DNA from: Ampullaceana balthica
Lineage: Eukaryota; Mollusca; Gastropoda; Lymnaeidae
Reading direction: 5' to 3'
DNA length: 64,000 bases
Assembly (NCBI GenBank): GCA_944989445.1
Contig: CALYLW010000558.1
Span: 1-64,000 of the forward strand
Shown piece by piece: positions 45,561-58,390 of the stretch. The notes under the pieces were generated by a model. That model saw only the letters and a list, made by a program, of their open reading frames with translations, did no database searches and was not told the DNA's origin. The translations under genes were made by a program, and so were the position numbers. Numbering within the stretch: the first letter of the stretch is position 1; the number at the start of each line of letters is the position of its first letter.

Positions 45561-48008
45561 GACAGGTCAGTTCCCATGTGTTTTGTAAATATGTATGGCG
45601 ATGCACATATGATGAGGCCATACAGGCGAATCGATGAGCAGGTTATTACAACTCAACCCAAAAAAGAGAATGTCACATAATGAAGTTTGATTGTATGTAC
45701 TTAACATAACTGAATGATCCTTAATTCTATGCTGTTTAAAAATGTCTGAGCATTTTATGGAGAAGAAAATGGATATGTTGCAGCACATTACTGTGTGGGC
45801 AGTGACCAGGTTGAGCAACACTGGCATACGTGCAATTCAACATTAAAAACGAGGCAGAAATGGGGGGGGGGCGGTTCTCCGTGATTAAATGTAATAGACT
45901 TCTCAAAGGATGCCACGAAATGAAGTCACCCCTGCAACAACATAAACTATTATCCCATCACCCCTACTATTACACCTAACATAAAAAGTAATAAATGGAA
46001 CATCACAGAGATGGGTGTCTTATTTGCTTCTCAACTGATCATACATAACTGTAACATTTGCTTTAACAGTAAAAACTTTTTGCCTCCCACCTGAAAAGAA
46101 GACAGTTGTGATGCCCAAATACATTTATTTAAGTCAAGTCAGAACATGATTATATATATATATATATATAAGGAAAGAAATTTTATAATATTTTGTCTAA
46201 AATCATTTGGCAAAAAACACCTAGTGTAAAATCCCTTTTGTCATTTTTTAAATATGTATTGATGAAAGCAACTTTCATGGCCATGTTTTCAGGCTATGAC
46301 ATCCCACACAGCTGTTTATGTACTATATAATAATAAAATATTCCCCTGGAGAACATCAGTCATTGGTAGCTATAATTTAAAAGGTTTATTTTTTACACCA
46401 ACAGACAAAATAGTAAAAAAAGGTCATTATGACTATAAATTTCATTGTCTGAATGTTTATCTCCATTCTGACAAAACTACAGTGCTACCAGACTTGGGCC
46501 CATGAAAGTGAAATAAAGTGGTAAAATCAAATCTGCCAGCATGGGTAGGTTCAAAACTGTTTGTTTAAGAACGAGTATAGGATGGAGGAAAAAAATAGAA
46601 TTTTAATGTCACTTACAAAACAAAATCACAATGTCTCATACTACTGCAAAATATGGTCCCCATGTTAAAAAAAGTCCTATTAAATCTTTGATATTTTAGT
46701 TTCTATGACATAGAAAGTATGAGACAGTGATAGACGAGAACTAATTCACATCAACTGTTTACAACCTCTTAGAGTAGTCTCGTATTTGACTCTTAAGTTG
46801 TCAAATAAAAATTGCTACAAAAATAAACACATATGATGCTCAAGACTTTCATTAAAGAGATATGATTTATTCTTTTTACTGTCTCCATAACAAATTCAAA
46901 TAAACATTATAATTACATGTATACATTACAATTTTTTAAAACGTAGTTTTATATTTCTAATAAAGTTGATTACATGACCATATTGACAACTGACGTTTAA
47001 GCCCGAGGTCTTTGGATATTTTAATAAACAATTGTAAAATGTGAATATGTAGCAGATTTTTAAACAGACAAGAAAAGGTTTTTCCACTACAACTAATGCG
47101 GGACTCCAAATTTACCAAAATCACATAGATTGAAGGCCAGATTAAGCAGAACAATAATATAAACTGAACCATTTTGAAAAATCCATATGCTATTTTAAAA
47201 ATGAAGATTTGTTGTTTTTTTAATATATAATTTAAAAATGTATTATCTATTTTATGAATCAAAAAAAAATTTTTTTTAATTTCATAGGTCATTAAAACTT
47301 ATTTCATTTATTAAAATTAATTTTGTACAAGGTTATTTAACAAGAGATAAAACTTTTTTTTTGCAAGTATAAAATTTGTTACGCTTTTAGATACTGAAAA
47401 GGATTTTAGCAGACCTATGTTCATTTAAATTATAATTTTAATTTTAAAAATTTCCATTAAGTCCTGCTGGAGATAAACAATATTTTTAAAGATAACAGCA
47501 GCTGATATACAAAACTTTTTAACAAGCACAATTATTTTACTAATGTTCATTTTTCTATGCCGCAAACACTAAAGGCACACAAGATATAAATGAAATAATT
47601 GGCAAAAAATTAATGTAAGCGAATTAATTTTTGATCTTAAGATCTAACATTGTTTTTTAAACTGAAACAATCATGTTTTAAAAATTAACAGTCCAATCTT
47701 CAATCATTATTTTTTACACTCACAAAAAAATTTCATTGCACACTTTAAAAATGAGGACTTAATGCCTTAAATTTTAATTAAAATTTTAAAATTAAAAAAC
47801 CACACACAAAATGCAATCATATTTCTTCACACATCACAAGGAGCTGAATAGGCTAGTTTAGGCATCAGGTGTAATAGACAGTAATACTCAGATTGCAGTA
47901 ACAGTCAACAGCAATGTTGATTGGTTTTATGTTTATTCCCCCTTCATTTCAATTATGTTTATACTTTTTTTCTATGTATAGGAAACGAGTTTAAAGGAAC
48001 AAAAGTGA

Positions 48009-48031
48009 TTTATTATATACAATGCTTTATT
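48009..48031 (-). terminator. Candidate proximal poly(A) signals of PAN2
   Basis: Two minus-strand AATAAA hexamers, 17 nt apart, lie about 240-260 nt after the PAN2 stop. A T-rich stretch (CACTTTTGTTCCTTT) follows. They would give a short 3' UTR. Confidence 0.4.
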
Positions 48032-48269
48032 TTAAAAAGTTTTTCCAAGCCTATTTTTTCTGGGTTTAAAAACTTCTCTTAAAAATTATCCAAATTAAAG
48101 ATGTATTAGTATTATACTGAATTTTAAAAACTATCCCATCTTAAAGATCTTTTTAAAAACACAAAAAACACTTGGGTACTACTCAATAGCATTAACTGTT
48201 AAAACCCTGTATGAACTAAATCTTTACTAAACATATCATTGCAAACACAAATACCAAAGTATGAGATGA

Positions 48270-50751
48270 CTAAAGAAAATCTGCCTCACTAATATCCTCC
48301 CCTGAAACATCAGCGACATCTGGGATGGCCCAAGAGATTTTCCGACCAGCCTCATACAATTCTTTGATTGCTGCCATGACCTGTAACAAGTTAAAAAAAA
48401 CAATGTTAAAGTTAAAGGCTTTCCTGGAAATTTATCAATGGACCATATTTCTATTACAAAATATTTTGGTTTTATGCTTATCACAATATTTTTTAAAACA
48501 GTTTAATGTGTAATTAATCCTCCTTAAAGGTTGTTCATTCTCTAAGCAAATATTTAGTTTAATTTAGTGCTACGATACAAAATTCTAAAAAGCGCACCTT
48601 GTCTTGACCCTCATCTTTCAGACGTTGATATTCCATGTACAACTGAAGGGCTGTACGTGCATCTTCTACTGAATCATGGGTGTATGACTGGATGTTGATC
48701 TCTAGAACAAGAACAATTAGCTACAATTAGATTTTGCTTTAAAACATATCAATTATTCTTTGGAGATGATAGGGTTTATTAAAATATAGAATATATTCTG
48801 ATTGCATGCTACCCCTTTCAATTTTAAAGATAACTTTAAATACTGTGGGTGTGACCACAAAATGGTCACTACTTCATTTACGAAAGTTAATAATGGTCCT
48901 CTTTATTAGCTAAGACAAGCTCCTAGATCTGAAGAAATTTTTACATCAAGTATCCAGTATACAAATCCAGGTGCAAGATTTTTTAGGAATTATTATTATT
49001 GTCAAATAGCTTAAGCATTTGTGTATATTTTTATTTCACAAGGTCACTAGATTAACGATCCATTTTCATTATCACATAAAAAATAGGTTAGAAATAGTTA
49101 CATTATCATATTAAAGAAGTTGTTAGAAATTACATTGTGTGTAGGTTAGAAATAGTTACATTATCATATTAAAGAAGTTGTTAGAAATTACATTGTGTGT
49201 AGCAATTAGAAAACTTTATTGACTTACTCAAGTAATACCAAGCAAGGAATTTGAGCGAGATGTATCGTTGCTTAGGAAGGTGGTACAAGTCAACAGTGTC
49301 CATCACCTGAGCCTTGGGTACCTGAAAATTTGGGAATAACTGCAATTCATCTGTTTATCAACCCACAATCATTTTAAATAAAAAAACTTTGTGAAAGCAT
49401 AAATTATTTAACCTTTAAAATGGATTATTTAAAATCCTGAACATCTGCAAACTCACTTTTTTATATCAATAGAGTAGAATTTCTGAGAATTGCAAAAATC
49501 CAGCATATTTTATCAAGTGTTCCAGTTCTAAACCCCTGTCCACATTTCTGTGACAATCAGTCTCATTCTGATAATTTATTACACATTGGAAATGGGGAAG
49601 TGGGCTTGGAAAGAGTGTGTATTAGTTGGTTTATGAAGGATTTTTACCAATAGACCTGCAGCTTACAACTTTAAGATTTGTGTATGGTGAACAAGTTAAT
49701 ATGTGATTTGTTACAGGGAGTGGAACGGACTTACTTGGTTACTATGCAAGTTATGAAGAGCTGAAGACAAGTGTGAAGTGTGAACCTTGGCAAAAATTAA
49801 AACCCGCCAAACAAGCAGGAAGTTGGCATGTAAAAAAAGGCACTCATGTAAATATATATTCTTACCAAGATGTTAATTACTCTAAAATCTTTCTTTAGAC
49901 CATGGCCAACAAATATGACCCCAATGTCTATCAGATATCGTAGCTTCAAGTAGGTTGCTTTAAGTGTTGTCAGATGCTTAGTTGATATACTTGGATCAAG
50001 GTCACCTGGCTTGATTCCAGAGTACTGAGTCAAGTAATCCACAACCTGATCCAATAAACAAGTTTGCCAATAAATCTTATGATAAGTGTTACAAATATAG
50101 AGATTGTATTGCAGAGAAAACTAATATTTCTTATTTTTGCACTACTGAAAATGTATGTGTTAAGATGATCATTTACTGACCTGCTCCTGGGTGACAATGT
50201 AGTCATCTATGAAGGGTTCTCCTTTGTTGGGTCCATGCCTAATTTAAAGTGTAAGAAAGTTTAAACATTAACATCATAATAAATAAATCATCAAAAATAT
50301 TAAATAAATTTGGAGCGAATTAAATTTTAAATGGCTAGGTAAATATTAGATAAGCTTTTACCCCCTTAAGCAGGTGATTCTAGCCGCTGACATCTGGGTA
50401 GGAACAAGAGTAGAACGAGTACCATCACTTCTAAGCTCAGCCTCTTCCTTTTAAAAAAAAAGCTTTTTGTTCACAAAATTCAAAAAAATACAACAGCAGA
50501 ATTCAACTGCCTGAAATCAGTCACTACAATTACTATTTAAAAAATAACACAATGAAGAATTTTAATGATAAACACAAATTAAAATATTCAAATCACCTCT
50601 TTGAGAGAGACAAACTCAGCATCCAAAGCAACAATATCACCTTTTTTTGGAAGCTCTTCAGGTTGCAAAGGTAGGAATGTTAATTTATGACGCTCTGGAT
50701 TAAGCAGAGCAGTGTCGTTGAATAGAACATCAGGACTAGACCATGATTTGA
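48270..50751 (-). other. PAN2: PAN2 DEDDh exonuclease domain
   Basis: Exons 24-30 encode residues about 1253-1514. The four metal-binding acids are visible: D1296 and E1298 in LDAEFVSL, D1405 in [11 protein letters not shown], and D1457 in [15 protein letters not shown]1452 sits in the Hx4D spacing of the DEDDh class. The family hydrolyses poly(A) from the 3' end with two divalent metal ions. The C-terminal tail ends [11 protein letters not shown]. All motifs are intact, so an active nuclease is expected. Confidence 0.95.
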
Positions 50752-53700
50752 CTGAAGTGAATTGAAGCATTGAGAAAAAGTTGGAACATTAAAGTGTAAT
50801 TAAGTGTAATATAACGTAACATAATATGTAAAATAATAATAATGGTAAAATTTGCCATGGAAATAACATTTTAAACACAATTTTTAACTGTGTTCTACAA
50901 CCATTAGTAATTACCCATGTGTAGTTTTTAGCTCTGAGAGTTCATGCCAGAAAATTCCAAACTGTGATTGTTATTGTAAGCTTTATAAACTTAAATTTCA
51001 TTTTCTTTAAAGGAATTTAAGAGCTGAATAAAATTTCATCTTTTGGTGACTAAGCCGCTTTCTTTGTTTTGCCTCTACCATTGAGTAGATCTAATAATCT
51101 GTTTATTTTTTGTATTTAAGTGTAAACTTGTCAACTTTAAATATAGTATACGCAGACCTGTGAGATCATGCAAAGGAACATAATCTCTTTGGGTGTAATG
51201 GATGATGCATGGAACATTCCAATCCAGTTTGAAATCAACTGCTTCATCCTGTGTAAACCAAAATTAAAAAACTTTTACTAATTGATCAAATGGGGACTAA
51301 ATTAGAATATTAAATAGCATTAACAGTACAATTATAATCATCTGTTAAGATGCTTAATGTTTCTTATGTTTAACATAACAAAAAGGCAGATTACTAATTC
51401 TTTCATCTAAAAGAGAAAGTGATAGAATTCATAGCTTTCCCTGTATCCCCTATCCCTCAATAACAATTTCTCAACACAACCTACTTTTTCCACTGGTGTA
51501 ATACAGAAATCATTAATGAGGTACCACTGTGTACATGTCACCCTCTCTTTGCGTTGGTGGTATTTCTCTCCCACCTTGAGACAGCACACAAGGTTGCCCC
51601 CAGAAGAGCTGAGGACATGACTGACTACACTGTACAGTTCATAATACCTGACATCATCTTCTTGCTTACTAGGTAACGGCTCCTGGATTCATTAAAAAAA
51701 AGTATTATGTCATAAATTAGTCCAATAGTTTTAAAGGTAATCTTTAAGGAAAAGAAATTTGAATTTTTTTAATTTAAAATATATATTTTCGATTCTCATG
51801 TTAACTGTAATTGTATGGGACAACTAAAGTGAGTAAATCACATTTAGTCTCATATGTTCAAAAGCATATACCTCATCTGAAATTTCTGAAACATCAACAC
51901 TGCCATCAGGGTTTCTGATTATTTTTAATCCCATTGGAATCCAACTGGGTCCAAATTCATCATCTTCTTCTGGTTGCTTTTTCTTCATCTCTGCTTCACA
52001 TCTAAATGAAAATTAAACTCCATTAGTGACAAGTAGAGTATTACAAACAGCATAAATAACTAGATCATTAGTGTCACATTTCTATTGGCAAAAAAAAAGC
52101 AAATCTAATACTAAGTGTTATGTTTACAAACATACTGCCTAGGTCCATCATGTTGAAAGCGACAGTCAGGTCTATGACAAGCAGTTCCAAATCTGCATTT
52201 AATGGCTGATTGTGATGATAACCTGATGCTTGATGCAGGAGGTGCTGTTTCTTTATGGCGCTGGCGAACAATCTATAGGTATTCAATATAGTTATTTTCA
52301 TTAGCTCTGAAACAATCTGTAGGTATTCAATATAGTTATTTTCATAAGCTCTGACAATAAGTTCACTAGAATCAAAAGAAAAGATGTACTCTTACAGGTA
52401 ATGTAAAATTCAAAATATTGAAATGAAACTTATGAAGAGGAATAATTCAAACCTGAAACTGTGTTTTCCAGAAATCTAAATTCTTTTCATTCTCAGTATG
52501 ACAGTTGAGAGCCAAGATGTCAGGGAGATTTTGTATGCTCTTCCTTTGGCACTGTTCAACAGTAACATGTGGTTATTAAAATAAGATACTTTGTTAAAAT
52601 TATCTTAATTTTTATCTGTCATGTAATTTTGAAAATACTACAAGGCTTAAAAAACATTATTTTACATGATGCTGGTATCTGTTACAAGTGGAACACCAGG
52701 CTTGAATATTAGTGGCAGCTGTCATGCTGTGTTGAACAACTTCTGCAAAGCTGATGAACAATGGAGAAGAACTTGGGCCTAAATGCAAAAGATTGTCAAA
52801 AAATTAATCCTGCAACAATCTACCTAAACAATAATTCTAGATGTGGGAAAAGTTTGAAAAAAATTCAGGATAAAATTAAATGTAGATTCATTTTTATTAA
52901 AACCTTAGTTATGCCTTTATGGCTGTTTTAACCCTAAAATGGTTTAACTTTAGATTAAAAATATAAATTATTAAATATTCATTGGCTAAGAGAAAATAAC
53001 TACATAGAAAAAAATGGTATTCCAATTTCTATCTGAATGTTTAAGTTCTTGAAAGTTTAAGTGCTTGGCATGGTTTTTTGTGACTTATCAGGAGATAAAT
53101 TAGTATAATTTTCTAGACTGCCATGTGCCTCATTGAAGAGAAGGTATCCTTTCAGATTTCAAACTCGACACAGATTTTTGATATAATACTATTTTAAATG
53201 GATTAAAATGAAAACAAATGAGTTCAGAGCTATACTATATACTAGTATTAATTCATAGAGTTATTGACACAAGTAAATACACAAAGTTGAGTTTAATGTA
53301 ACAGACTAATATGTTGGGGTAAATGTAGAGATCCAACAACAACAACAAATGTATGGAGTATGAGGGTCATTTTGAATCTAGACTCACTCTGTCAAGATCA
53401 AGAGACTCATGAACAAATTGTCTTCACATCTTAAGATAATTACTGTAATTTAATTTCTGATGTCATGCACGCACTTAGTAGGATTATGGATTCATTTGGA
53501 TTTTGTCTTTTTTTTAACAGAAACGTTAAAAGTATACAAATGATTCACTGATTCACGCTGCACAAAAATATTCTTCACAGCTGTAGTCTCAATAAAAGTC
53601 TCATCTGCAGAGGGCAGATATATTACTGCTACTAAAGAATTATATGTCTCACCCATTGGACGGCAATCTGGATACATGAGATTAATGTGAGTACCATCAA

Positions 53701-56700
53701 CTGTTCTTTCACTTGTCAGACCACATTTACATTGTAAAGAAGACCTAATATTGATGCCAAGCAAGTCCCTGATAATTGATCGGGTCATTGGTCTGAAATT
53801 TTTCATAAACTTATTAGGTAATGGAATTTTTAAAAGCTTAATGATATTTAGAAAGGCATAACAAATGTCATTAAAAACATTAACTAAGCTCTTGATTGTT
53901 AGCAATAATGTGTTTTCTGTACAATTAGAGTAAAAATGTAGACTACTTACGCTTGTGGCTCATCTGAGCTTTCTTCACAGTTATCACTGGATGGGACAAG
54001 AGATTATGATTGATACTGATTAAAAAATGTGTATTTTGAATCCACAAAAGGGCTAATCATCTGCCTTCAATAAAAATTAATATTATAAATTTGATTTAAA
54101 ATTTGAACAATTTCATTTAAAGGGGTAAATGTAAAACACTACATTAACTTTCTATTTACATAACACCTAAGTAACTATTTCAAACTCGAACTGATATAAG
54201 TTTATTAAAGTGTCTAAAACATATTCAAGTGATAAACAGTCAGTGTGGGTGTAAATTGAGTCCGGATAAACAGTAGCACAATTATAATATAAATGCTATT
54301 AATTTTTTAAAAACAAACAATCACAACTTTATCATTCCTACCATATGACTTTTGGTACAATTTATTCTTACAATATATACATTTATATGGGTCTCTGGAG
54401 CTATTGCCCAATTAGTTTTAGCTATTGTAGATGAATATTAGTACTATTTTTTTTTAAAGTATGGACACCCCTTTGATAGTGTGTTAGGTAGAATTAGTTA
54501 AGGACAATAAATTAGAGATTGTATTCAAAACTTACAAGAAAGATTTGAAGTGAAAAAGTTTAGGTAGACAACAGTTAAGCCCATTTTGTCCATGATTTTT
54601 GTTTTCCACTTAAAAATGTATTTTTAGTCTATAAAAACCAACTTACCCATCATCTATTTCGCCCTCAGTTCCCCCCTCATTAGTTTCTGAGCTTTCAGAG
54701 TTCTCTCCTGAAGCTTCCTTTAAAATTTTCCTTCCTTTCTTTTTCTTAGACACTTTTTTATCCTCAGCTTCCCCTCCTTTCGTTGCGACTTTAGCATCAG
54801 ACACACTGCCATCAATGGACTCGACAGGAACACAAATTTCCTGTCCGATCGAAATGGCAATATACCATTTAGTAATGATAATATGATCAAGTCACAATGA
54901 CAGGCTAATTAACTATTTTTTTTATATAAAACTCCATTGAGACCTTAAGACAAGCAATGTATCAAAATCTTTCTGAATATTTAGTCATCTGAATCCATTT
55001 TTTTTTAAATATTAAAATACCTTTCTTTTCAAAAGTTTTAGAAATAATAAATTAACTTTATAAATGGGTATTAAGTCATTTTTATAAAAAAATAAGTATA
55101 CCGTGTCTTTAACCAATATGATTGCTTACTTAGAAACACCCAAAAACCTCGTATTTGGTATCAAAGCAGGATTTTTTAAGAATTTATATTTATCTTGCTG
55201 TCATTTCAAATAAAACTATAACAAAATAATTGAATTTGAAAGTCTAAAATACCAATTTAAAAATTAAGAAGAGACTGAGGATATAAAATGAATGCATAAA
55301 CATCTAACAGGTCCATTCCTATATAGTTGTTGAGATGTGAGAACCAACCTCATGTATTTGCATGAGCACAAATCTCTGCCAGCTTTGAATGAGTCTAGGG
55401 AAATCTACTCTCCCACTGCTCTCATCAGCATCATGAAGCACCAAGCCTAGAGCAGATACCTGAGGCATTGTCCTGAAGGCGCGCAAAAAATTTGTTGCCT
55501 GGAAATTATGTATCAATTTTAAAAAATTAGTTTAGTCATAGAAGATTACATATTATAATTAAAATCTATTTCAATAAACAATTCAGCATCAGATAAAATT
55601 ATTTTATTTAATACAAATTGACATATATAGAAAATTATGCACATTTTGAAGATATGATTTGAAGAAGGTCATTTTTATTATCCCCACTTGTTCACAAAAA
55701 CATTTTTGGAATGTTGCATACAGATGTAAAAGACTCACCTGACAAGTATTTCCTTTCTGTAAGTCAAGCATATGAAACAAGAATCCAAGCTCACAGGAAA
55801 GACAGAATTCCCTCTCACACACATGCCCCAATAAGGCACAACGTAATGGCTCAATGTAATACAGAACCTAGAGAAATAAGACATTATGTTCATTTAAACT
55901 GATGTTAACAGTGACGACTGTGAGCATTGGGTGGCATCAAGAAACTTTGTTGATAATTGCATTTTTTTCTTAACATATGTGCTCTTATGTAAGTCTATTC
56001 AATGTTATGGTTATTAAGAATAGCACAATGTATGAGGCAAGAAGTAGTTTAAAAATATAATGAGGATGTTTGAAGTAATAAGAGATTTAAGCTACATATT
56101 TTGCTTATTTTCTAGGAAATTTTTTTAGATGAAGTTAGAAGTTAAACAGAATGTTTTTAACATCAGCTATCAAAACTTAACATGCATTGACGACCATGTC
56201 AAATACAGTTTTTGGAGATGAGAAAAAATTCAACACCTGAGCACCAAAGCTTCTTCAAATTTGAAATTTAGTCACCTGAAGCATTGAGTTACAATAGGCA
56301 TTAGGAATGTGAGGTTCTAAGCCAGCCAGATTTGTTTTGTTGTAGTGGCGGAAATCAAAATCTTCCACCCCGAGCTTGGAGTACTTAATTTCAACTCGTT
56401 GGTATCTTTTGGGAACAGTCATAAATGGATCATCTCCTGGTAAATAATTTTGAAAAGATCATTTAGCTTTTAAATGACACAATAAGAGGGTGTCAGACTC
56501 AATCATGTTGTGGGATTCAACAAAAATAATTTAATGTGGATGTTGGTGAATCACATAGCTAAAACTAACTAATCTCAGAATAATTTTTTTTGTTGCTAAA
56601 ACGAAACACCTATTTATTTTGAGGTATACATTTTTCACTCTTGTGCCTTTATGCAGGCCTTCAGTAGAGCTAAGATAATCACAATAACGTAATTTACCTC

Positions 56701-58356
56701 TGCCCATCGGAGACTCAGGAATACTAGACTTTCTGTCTTTATTTCCTTTGTCATTCAAATTATAAGGTATTACATTTCTTTTCTGTTTGTTGGTATTTGG
56801 TGCATATCCAATATTTTGATAAACTTTCATCGCACGTAAAACTTCAGGCTCAATTGGAAGTGGTTTTCTGCAGAGAATTTGTTTTATGATCTTATAAATC
56901 ACATTTTATATTCAGTGATTAAAATTCAATTCAAAGTAAAGAGTACATTTTTTAAAAAGTTTAAGCTAAATAGTAACTATATGAAAACTACAACCTACCT
57001 GTAATTCCTTGCCATCATGTGTTCTGGAAAGTCAGAAACTAAAGGACCTTGAGGTGGGTATGGCATGGGGATACCAGAGTATGCTGCTAGTTCATCATTA
57101 ATGTCAATTGGATCATAAGGTTCCACCTGAGACACAAATACTTAATGACATTAAGAGAAACAAGTTGTCTCATGTGTGATAAGAGCAAAGGCAGCAGCAC
57201 ACACAGATTAATCAAGATCATACACCAACAAAACAATGCAAAAAAGTTGAATCTCTAATAAATAATAATATTATAACTTTAATTTCAAAATTCTAACTAC
57301 CGTATATACTCGTTCGCAAGCCGACCTTTTTCGGACAAAATCTAGGGGAAAAAGTTGGGGGTCGGCTTACGAGCGGGTCATTAACTTATTTCTGCATGGA
57401 TATTGAATATCTGTGTTGTTATTGTAGATCATCAAGGTCCTTTTCTACATTTTACGAGATTTAACTGCTCTACCAGAAGCTATAATATATTATTAAACAT
57501 CTGCACTTACCTTATTTAATAATTTAATTTATTTTGGTGAACGTTTTAATAAATTGCTTTATAGATTTTGTTTTCAACAACGAATTTTAATGAACGCGCT
57601 TTCGTCACTGTTTACCAAAGAAATTTTTTTTAAAAATACCGGTAACTCTTGCCTAACAAAGAGCACTAAGACAAAGATAGGCAGTACAAAGTAAACAATC
57701 ATAATGACCGATTTAGCTTGTAGTTTTTTAAAAATTTGTACCATTTTGTTTAAGCTGTCCTATTATTTTGGGGGGTCGGCTTGCGAGCAGGATATACACT
57801 TTTAATACTTTTCTCTTCCAAAAGTGGGGGGGTCGGCTTGTGAACGAACGGGCTATAGAACGAATATATACGGTATATTCTTTAATACCCTTCTCCAAAA
57901 CAAAAAATGTAATTAATTTATTTGCATCATAACTACTTACTTGATCTGGGAACTCAGTGGGCTCAGAGTAAGGATTAAACAAGCTACTAGGACTTGCTGA
58001 ATATAAATGTACATTTCCTAAGAAATAAAAACATTCAATAATTTAATCCCTTGCAAAATGTGAGAAAAATAAATTTATGTTCAAAACTTTTCACTATCTC
58101 ATATCAGATATGATTGGAGTGCAGCAAAACTAATGGATTCAAATTTTCCATAAGTGGGTCTCATCATTTGTTATATCAAAACAAATCCAGGTTTAAAATA
58201 TGTTCAAACATTTTCTGACAAAGAAAAAACTACTTCAGAATACCTACTAAATACTAAATGTCTGACAAAATACAGAATTCAGTCAAAAAAGAGTAGATGT
58301 GTTTCAAGTTAGTTTTTTTTAAATTAAAAATATATATATACCTGAACATTAAATAC

Positions 58357-58390
<34 letters not shown>

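Larger units (their letters stand above)
43115..48269 (-). other. Probable long 3' UTR or downstream region of PAN2
   Basis: This is AT-rich single-copy-looking sequence without convincing coding frames. It holds a two-copy 57-bp duplication (about 43790-43905), a 63-bp minisatellite (44071-44365), a GC-rich patch (45060-45560) and a TA microsatellite (46152-46171). The absence of hAT, MITE and foldback elements contrasts sharply with the sequence left of 43.0 kb. Confidence 0.4.
51158..56436 (-). other. PAN2: PAN2 pseudo-deubiquitinase (UCH) region
   Basis: Exons 12-23 encode residues about 727-1253. The Cys-box equivalent reads [11 protein letters not shown], lacking the NTCY arrangement of active ubiquitin proteases, as is usual for PAN2. 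Zinc-site-like pairs occur: CKCG near residue 970 and WCSTC near residue 1025. Compared with vertebrate PAN2 there are two inserts. One is a Lys-rich then acidic stretch (residues 874-949, exons 15-16). The other is a CCCH finger (exon 20). The domain is known as a scaffold linking the propeller and the nuclease. Confidence 0.88.

Noticed and set aside
52131..52140. GC-type donor (AG|GCAGTA) for PAN2 exon 20
   Set aside because: A canonical GT donor (CA|GTATGT) lies three bases downstream and keeps the same frame, so it is preferred.
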